Shown: positions 57,001-64,000 of the stretch, piece by piece | Position numbering within the stretch: the stretch's first letter is position 1 | Layout: the number at the start of each line of letters is the position of its first letter | Source of the DNA: Gnetum montanum | Lineage: Eukaryota; Streptophyta; Gnetopsida; Gnetales; Gnetaceae | DNA: 64,000 bases | Direction of reading: 5' to 3' | NCBI GenBank assembly: GCA_015680685.1 | Contig: MNCI01010462.1 | Coordinates: 428,382 to 492,381, forward strand | Made by a program: the position numbers and the translations under genes | Notes under the pieces: model-generated | The model's database searches: none | What the model saw: the letters and a program-made list of their open reading frames with translations, nothing else | What the model was told of the DNA's origin: nothing

Positions 57001-57900
57001 CATAATGGATAAACCCACCTAGCATGGATCAAGGGGGTTATTATATTTCATAACCTCAAACAACCTTCAAATGTGACCAAAATAAGCCAAAAACTTGGAA
57101 AATCATGATCTATAGCCCTAGGAGCCTAGAAACCTTGTCGATGTGCTCCCAAACCATCTTAGAATCATAGAACAAGTGCACCACCATTCTTTCACACTAG
57201 GGCCATCATGACTAGTTTGAATAAATAAGGTAAAGTAATTTTAACTTGTTTTTTCACGCAAAACTAACTCAAATAGCCTAGGAATGAAGCTATAGAATGC
57301 ACAATTCCCAAATCTAGAATCCAGCCATCAGTTTGACCTTGTTTGATCTTGTTTTATCTTTAAAAATGATCCACCATGCTAAGACTCATTCCATCCATAC
57401 TAGCTAGCATGTAAATTAGGGGGTTAAGATCCAAAGCCTACTTTATAGCCTTTATCGACATTAAAAATTCTCAATTTTGACATATTTCACCTTGTGTTGC
57501 CTTGGGAAGGTTTTGGAACTTGATTCTAATTCTTTTAATGTTCTAAAATCCATTTTCCTTAGTTTAGATTTTGGAACCATCCTACCTAGTATAGCTCTAG
57601 TGTAGAGGATGTTTTTAGGCTCTAAATAAGACCTCTAAGGGTTGAAACTAATGTCAAAACTAGCATATTCACTTCCCTAGTCAAATATGCTAATATGCAA
57701 GCCATTCGGTGTTGAAATTTACCCCAAATGAGCCTAGGAGACTATGTAGATGTTTCATCCACACTAGGAATCACCCCTTCTATGCTGGCTAGCATAGAAA
57801 CAAGAGGAATCCTATGTGGAGTCCTAAAAACCCTTGATTTTTGGGCCTAAATAGCCTAGGAATAGCCTTGATTAATGCCCAAAACTAGCGTATGACCCTT
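54100..57900. repeat. ~190-bp tandem array in E3 spacer, about 20 units
   Basis: A dyad-containing core (ccatgctagctagcatgg or diverged ccacattggccaatgtgg) recurs near 54295, 54488, 54678, 54860, 55045, 55232, 55405, 55580, 55772, 55963, 56098, 56302, 56482, 56672, 56845, 57018, 57210, 57402, 57592 and 57787. Most steps are 171-194 bp. Perfect 18-bp palindrome CCATGCTAGCTAGCATGG at 56091-56108. It starts directly upstream of exon 1 of the antisense gene. Open frames inside it are by-products. Confidence 0.8.
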
Positions 57901-58202
57901 ATATCCTTAAACTATGGCCTGATAAGGTGTAAAAATAGAAGAAAATAATCATTTATGACCTGTATTAGCCAAGATTCACTATATGTAGCCTATTTTTCTT
58001 CATTTGGCCTTATTACATGATGTTTCAGCTTGTTTTTTGGCCTTGTGTGACATTGTTGAGCTTCTTGACCTAGTATGGCCTTTAGATTCCCTTATATTTT
58101 CCTTATATGACTCATGATAGCCTTATTTTCATATGTTTATCCATTTATTAGTATAAAATAGTGGGGTTTTACCTTCCCTGACCACCATTTAACACCATGT
58201 GA

Positions 58203-58291
58203 CCATGGCCTGCTAAGCCCTTAAATTGACATCATAGTCTACTAATATTTTATACTAGCATCATGGCCCTCTAAGGCCTAAAACTAGCAAG
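58203..58291. repeat. ~30-bp GGCC-dyad repeat before E3 reverse transcriptase
   Basis: Three diverged units: catggcctgctaagccctta, catagtctactaa..., catggccctctaaggccta with aaactagcaa. Same family as after protease and after integrase. Confidence 0.65.
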
Positions 58292-58539
58292 ATTTTGGCC
58301 CTTGTTAACCATTTTTACCCTTATTTCTATACTTCCATTTAACGTTTATTACACCTTTTTTGCTTATTTTTACTCTATTCATAGCCTTGGATGTCCTTGT
58401 TTGCATTACAATAACATGTATTTACATAATTTTATAGCATTTTAGCATTGTTTATTTACTTCTACGTAGGTTCCACTTAATATGATTTTGGTTGACAAGT
58501 AGGACTAGAGTATAAGTATCTAGGAGTAGATCAGTCTAC

Positions 58540-59830
58540 CCTTGAGCCTAAGTGCATCTCATGGTAATATTAAATGTCATATCGACCTTGAGTGCTTAGA
58601 TCCTAGGCCTGAGGGTCTTGCTAATGACATAGCCTTGATAGAGAAACCTCTAGAAGGTTTTGAAAACCTAGTCAAAACCCTTGACCTAGAGGTTGGAGAC
58701 ATAACCAAAGACCCTATGGTTAAGGTTCCTATCACAACACATAGTGGTGAGGCGAAAACACTAAAATTATGTTTCTCATTGGAACCTCTATAGGCTCAAG
58801 ACATCACCAAGGTTTTATAAGGAAATATTAAGGATTTTTCTTGGTCATATGAGGATATGCTAGGCCTAGACCTACATTGAGTACAATAAAAGATCATACT
58901 AGAGACTAGCATTAGACTAGTTAAGCAAAAAGTATGCAAGAGTTGACTTGATTTGGCCTTAGTAGTTCATGATGAAATCTTAAAACTCTACCAAGTAGGT
59001 TTCATCCAAGCTATTGACTATGTATAATGTATGTTCAAAATAGTGTTAGACCCTAAGAAAAATAGGAGTATCCATATTTCCATCGATTTCTAAGACCTAA
59101 GTAAGGCAACCATCAAGGATAACTTCCCTTTGCCTAGTATTGATCAACTTATTGATGTTATGACAAGACATGCCTTGCTATCCTTTATGAATGGATTCAT
59201 AGGATATAACTAGATTAGGATCAACCTAGAGCACCATCTTAACATGATCTTCATGATCCTTGGAATACCTTTTGCTATAAAATGATGCCCTTTCGCCTTA
59301 AGAATGTAGGGGCAACCTATTAGTGAGCTATGACCTATATCTTCAACGATTACATGCTAGGTTTGCTCAATGATTATGTAGACGATATAGATGTTAAGTA
59401 AAACATGGCTAAAAACCATGCTAATGACCTAGATCTTATGCTTAAATGATCACTCAAGTACAAGCTTAGGCTCAATCCCAAGAAATGTGTCTTTTCTTTC
59501 AAGACCAGTAAGATGCTTAGATTTGTATTATCTAAAGTAGGGGATATATGTTGATCTTGATAAGGTTAAGGTCATATCAAAATTAGTAGTGCCTTCCAAT
59601 CTTGATGATCTTTGGGGATTATAAGTTAGATTACAATTTATTCATAGGTTTATCACTACGCTTACGAATAAGTTACAGCCAATGCAACACTTACTTAAGA
59701 AAGGGATTTACTACTAGTGGATGGTTCAATGTGAAGAGGCCTTTAAGAACCTTAAGCAGGAGTTGACAAAACTACCAATAGTCTATCCTTTTTAAGAGGA
59801 TCAAGCATTTTACATTTTCCTTACTATCTT
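58540..59830 (+). pseudogene. E3 reverse transcriptase
   Basis: Connection region at 58542-58793 (KTLDLEVGDITKDPMVKVPI) aligned with E1 and E2. Polymerase motifs follow with stops: VLDPKKNRSIHISIDF near 59045, IKDNFPLPSIDQLID, FMNGF, and the catalytic Y-V-D-D at 59375-59386, then LRLNPKKC near 59467 and the thumb NKLQPMQHLLKKG near 59668. A frameshift near 59265-59310 and numerous stops show loss of function. The thumb region shows what E1 lost at its RT-LTR junction. Confidence 0.85.
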
Positions 59831-60650
59831 TCACATGTCCATCACATCTTTGCTCTATCAAAAATGTGATGATGGAGAAAAGATGCTAGTATACTACCTT
59901 AGTCATGCATTAGTTTCCAAAAAGATCCAATATACTGAAGTGTGGAAGTGTTACCTAACAGTATTATTTTCATCAAATAAGTTGAGTTATTACCTCTTCA
60001 AAGTCAAGTCAACATCATTTGCAAAGATAATGTGCTTAGAGCCATAATGATCAACATCTGTAAAAGTAACCGTATAGCATGATGGAAAGCAATAACCATG
60101 GAGTTTGAACTTCATTACATCTCTTAATACTCAATGAAAGATTAAGATATAGTTTGATAACTTACTATTTTCTTATTTATGACCAATCTACCATAGATCC
60201 CAAGTTCCTCGATGAGCACATTAACACCATTAGCCAAGTGCCTAAGCGTTATGAGGCGGTTATGCAATTTAATCGAGTTTCAACTCCCCATGGGGCTAGT
60301 GTCATTACCATCATAACATTTCCATCTAGTGAAATCTAATCCCTCACCTATCATTTTTAATTTTCATGCATCAACGACATATCAGAGTATAAGGAATGAT
60401 GGTATCTTGTGATGTAGGAATCAAGCAATTAATGATTAAAGGCAATTTACAACTTGTAGTTAACCAAGTAACTAAGGTTTATGCATGTAAAGCCAAGCCT
60501 TTACAAACTTATTATGATCTAGGGAATTAATTGTTACAATAATTTATAAACATTGACATTCAGCACATACCCTAAAACGAGAACACTATAGTCGATGCAA
60601 TTACAATGTTGGCCCTTAGTGTGATGCTAGATCTATTTAGTAAATTACCC
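59831..60650 (+). pseudogene. E3 first and second RNase H
   Basis: First RNase H at 59835-60110 (KMLVYYLSHALVSKKIQYTE, YYLFKVKS, then WKAITMEFELHYIS-like sequence). The second, archaeal-type domain begins near 60235 with RYEAVMQFNRVSTPHGAS, the counterpart of YFDGASTSQGGS in E2; the catalytic Asp reads Asn here. It runs through a LVVNQV-like block near 60455 to LATLAL-like sequence near 60605. Two RNase H domains support the Tat/Ogre assignment. Confidence 0.75.
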
Positions 60651-61965
60651 ACCTTAAATATGGATTGTGCTATTCCAATCATGTAGAGCATTGAGGATAG
60701 CTTTATGGCTATACTTCATATTGCTAATACCAAAGAGTGGTATGGTGATATCAAATTTTACCTTATGCATGGTGAATCCTCTCAAGGCCATACTATTTCT
60801 CAAAAGGATGTTGTATGCAAACTATCGAAGCAGTATGTCATTTTATATGATAACACGTTATGTTGATGGTCCTATCATGGTTTATTGTTAAGGTTCTTGG
60901 GTAAAAATAAAGCCAAAATAGTCCTAGAGGAGGTTCACAAGTGTGTTTGTGGGGAACATATAGAACCTAGGGCTATGGCTACTAAGATTATATGGGTAGG
61001 CTACTACTAGTTCCATATGTAAAGCAACTGCTTGCAGAAGGTTAAGTGCTATGAAAAGTGCCAACAACATAGCAACCTCATACATGTACCACCAAATAAG
61101 TTGCATACCACTTAGATAACTTGGCCATTTTAGTGATGGGATTTGGATATCATTGGACCTCTAATGACTAAGTATTTTGCAAGGCATAGCTTCATCATCA
61201 CCACAACCAAATACTTTACTAAGTGGGTTGAAGCTATTCTGATAAGGAAGAATACGTCTAAACAAATCTATAAATTTATCTTGGATAATATTGTAGTCTT
61301 TCTTAGAATGCCCATTACCATAGTTATAGATAATTGACCATAATTTAGTAGCCAAGAATCAAAGGATTTTTATTACAACCTAGGTATTAAGCATTCTTTC
61401 TTATCACCATATTATCTTCAAGCCAATGGACAAGTAGAAGAAAATAACAAAATGATCATCAACTTGCTCATGAATATGCTCAATAATAGTATGTGTAAAC
61501 GGCATAAGTAGCTTGTCCATGCACTTTGGGCCTATGGTATAGTAATTGGTGTATCCTCTTATAGCTTGGTTTATAGTTTTGAGCTATATTACCTCTTGAA
61601 TTGCATGTACTATTGCTTTGGGTGGTTTTGATCAATTTCATCAATGATGAACAAAGCAAGGAGTTGTGGATAATGGAACTAGACTTTTTGATGGAGCAAC
61701 ATATTCAAGCATTAGCCCAAATCAAGCACTATCAAGAGAGGTAGAAATGGCAACACCACCTTAACTTAAAAATGTGTAAGATCATGGAGGATGATGTAGT
61801 CCTTAAACCCATCTATGAGCATGTGGATAAATTTCCAACCAAATAGGAAGGGTCCTTGCTTGTAACTAGAGCCTATAGTATCAAAGCATTTAGGATTGTA
61901 GATATGGATGGGAATGAGTTGGCCAATTTGGTCAATGATTTCTATCTAAAATCTTATGACATGTG
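60651..61965 (+). pseudogene. E3 integrase
   Basis: Zinc-binding region with C-x2-C (KCYEKCQQH near 61046), then LIHVPPNKLHTT. The catalytic core begins LDIIGPLMTKYFARHSFIIT (61145 onward; first Asp at 61148-61150), second Asp at 61329-61331 (IVIDN) and Glu at 61437-61439 (NGQVE); the last two are 35 residues apart, as in DD35E. C-terminal domain: SLLVTRAYSIKAFRIVDMDG (near 61857), ending KSYDM at 61964. This is the most complete Tat/Ogre-like integrase in the window. Stops after DN and elsewhere inactivate it. Confidence 0.85.
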
Positions 61966-62027
61966 ACCTACCTGTAATCTATAGTAGCCATGACATCAAT
62001 GATCATCAATAAGCAAGCTTACTTTAC

Positions 62028-62297
62028 CATGGCCTACTGAGGTCTTAAACTGGCAATTCAGCCTATTGAGGCCTTAAACTAGCAATATGTCTTGTTGAGG
62101 CCTTAAAATATCAATGACACTTTCTACACCCTTAAACTAGTATCATGGTCTACCATGGCATAAACATAGTAAAACCATGAATTTTCAAGGCCTTAAACTA
62201 GCACCGCGATCTACTATGATCTTAAATTGGCACCACGGCTTGCCAAGGTCTTAAACTGGTATCACTGCCTACCATGAACTTAAACTAGTGACATTGG
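62028..62297. repeat. ~30-bp GGCC-dyad tandem repeat after E3 integrase
   Basis: About eight units of 28-36 bp, consensus near catggcctaccaaggcctt plus aaactagcaa. Examples: ccatggcctactgaggtctt at 62028 and cggcttgccaaggtctta near 62237. Directly follows integrase. Confidence 0.82.
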
Positions 62298-63164
62298 TAA
62301 CTTGGGTAGCTGAATTTTATCATTTTCTATGGAAAAAATGCATTGTATAGTTATAACATGCTATTCTTGCTTGGTTTTCTTATTCTCTTGGAGTTGTGTT
62401 AGTAGGATAAAGCTTGGAGCCATTACAAAGGTAAAACTCATTATGTAAATAACTCACCACATGACCTCAATGTGCAAGATTCAATGAATTTTTCCTACTA
62501 TTTAAAGAATATTTGTACCATTTCCTTACACCTAATACCATTCATTGAGCTCAACCCTATAGCCTGATTATGACCTTTCATACTCTGGAAAACAAGGTTG
62601 ACCTGTGTTTTCCACTAATGTACTATCGCCATATGATACCTATTTATCATGCTTTATTCTCAAGTTCACTTAAATGTAACATAGGTAGTTTAGTGGAAAA
62701 ACCATTAAGTTCATCAAGTGTAATACATTTCATTTTGATGGGGAAAACTAAGTTTGTTAAGTGTAACTCATTCGATGAGAAAACTATGTCAAACTAGCCC
62801 TGGGAATGAGACCTAATTAAGGTCTCATCTAATGAAAAAAAAGAGTAGGGAAACAAATTTCCAAGAGGTTGAATGACCAATGAAGCCTTGTGGCTTAAGA
62901 AATATTGGAGCAAAGTAATTAGGTCCTCAAACACATTTTTTGAGTGACCAACACTTCAAAACATGACAATGTCATGCTATAGTCATGAAAAAAACACTTG
63001 GAATGCATTGTTAGCCTCCATGACCATCTCCCTAATGAGCATTACCATCATCTCATCATATCCATATCCCATCATTGCAAGCACTCTTCCACATGGTTAG
63101 ACATGACTTGAAATGGTTTTTTGTATTTGTTGTTGGTGCCTCTTGAGTCAATCCTCTAGACACC
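62298..63164. other. E3 3' untranslated region
   Basis: About 0.9 kb between the dyad repeat and the polypurine tract. No coding frame recognised. Confidence 0.6.
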
Positions 63165-63175
63165 AAAAAGAGGGG
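63165..63175 (+). other. Polypurine tract of E3
   Basis: AAAAAGAGGGG five bases upstream of the LTR start (TGAACACCACC at 63180). Canonical form and position for second-strand priming. Confidence 0.8.
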
Positions 63176-63179
63176 CCAA

Positions 63180-64000
63180 TGAACACCACCAAATTTACAT
63201 GTTGTAACCTTTGTATCCTAATCCCATGAAACTTGAGGCAAAAATTCATTGTAAATATGAAGATTGTAATTCATAAGAGGCAATCTCACATATTTCATAC
63301 TTTTGGGGCTAAAAAATGTCTCATAAGTAGCCAAAGCCTTATTTTCTAAGTGAAAATAGTTACTTAGTGTATATATTTAGGCTTGGGTGGGTTAAAATAC
63401 CTTTTGGGATGGAAAAAATGGTAATTTGATGGGTTTTGTACAATGTATATACTTATCTATGTTGGAAAACTCCTGCAAGGGTGTAACTTAGCTTGGATGA
63501 TTGTGGGTCACCTACTCCCATAGTAGAGGCATCAAAGCCAACATGAAGGGGTACAAGGGGATGGATCTTATCCACCCCTAATGTAGAAAGGGGTTAACTC
63601 TACCTAGATGGATTTGACATTCACCCCCACTGTTGATCTCTCATCCTCCTCAACGTTGATACCTCCTCCCAAGCATGGAAATAATATGGCCAATATTTTA
63701 ACTTCAACTCTAGTAAGGACCCTAAATAGCCTATGTGAAGGTGTATTTTTGGTAAATGGAATGGCCATGGGGGTATGATACATTTCATATATAGTAAACC
63801 CTCAAGGTTTTGGGTAGAAAACACTCTTGAACATGGCAAAAATTTGTAGCAATTTGTAGCCTCATTTGTTAGCCATTTTTAGCCAATTTGCAACCCAAAT
63901 CATGGTCTAAATCATATAATACCAAAATTGCAACACCATTTCAAGGTTCCATAATCTTGGAAATTGCATGCATTTTACATTTTACATTTTGAGCATTTCA
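63180..64000 (+). repeat. E3 3' LTR, cut by window end
   Basis: Starts TGAACACCACC after the polypurine tract and aligns with the E1 LTR fragment from 18349. At least 821 bp are present. The right end and target duplication lie outside the window. Confidence 0.8.

Larger units (their letters stand above)
34849..64000 (+). mobile_element. E3, Tat/Ogre-like LTR retrotransposon (interrupted)
   Basis: Plus-strand element: gag (34849), truncated protease (to 38035), spacer with antisense gene copy and ~190-bp array, pol (58540-61965), 3' untranslated region and 3' LTR from 63180. It is split by the copia-like insertion 38995-48951. Its own 5' LTR was not recognised left of 34849. Confidence 0.75.

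Overview
This is a retrotransposon-dense plant nuclear DNA window, probably from a large-genome vascular plant; no species can be assigned. The evidence is plant-type LTR retrotransposons of three lineages, AT-rich intergenic DNA, and fragments of two plant host genes (a presenilin and a leucine-rich-repeat resistance-like gene). I see no intact single-copy host gene and no tRNA or rRNA gene.

Layout. Three related Ty3/gypsy elements of the Tat/Ogre type make up most of the window. E1 (+ strand) covers 1-6729 and 16527-19157 and is split by a nested Athila-like element (6730-16526). E2 (- strand) has pol at 19158-21840, protease/gag at 27969-31753, a 5' leader and primer site up to 32650, and a presumed 5' LTR to the right. 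E3 (+ strand) starts at gag (34849), has pol at 58540-61965 and a 3' LTR from 63180 past the window end. E3 is split by a nested Ty1/copia-like element on the - strand (38995-48951), which contains the host-gene fragments. E1 and E2 meet tail to tail as truncated ends; E2 and E3 lie head to head. All are old: most reading frames carry stops and frameshifts.

Main observation. In all three Tat/Ogre-like elements the unusually long spacer between protease and reverse transcriptase holds copies of the same gene on the strand opposite to gag-pol, with several exons. The E2 copy (22336-27448, +) is the most complete, with about eight exons, mostly phase-compatible introns and consensus-like splice sites. 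E3 (38665-38990 plus 48958-53817, -) and E1 (about 1847-4549, -) have homologous exons in the same order, recognisable by protein alignment. I do not recognise the product. Because the gene is antisense to the genomic RNA, its introns would not be spliced out during retrotransposition, which could explain why they persist.

Second observation. The copia-like element keeps both LTRs, a primer site and gag but has no recognisable polymerase. In its place, on the same strand, lie a presenilin-derived frame (TM1 joined to the TM6 catalytic region) and an LRR fragment, which suggests host-gene capture.

Repeat structure is rich: a ~30-bp GGCC-dyad repeat bordering the coding modules, ~190-bp arrays just upstream of the antisense gene in E1 and E3, a 64-bp array in the E2 leader, GATATC palindromes in the Athila-like LTRs, and a G-rich tract in the copia LTR at the place matching the 88-N assembly gap (39039-39126).
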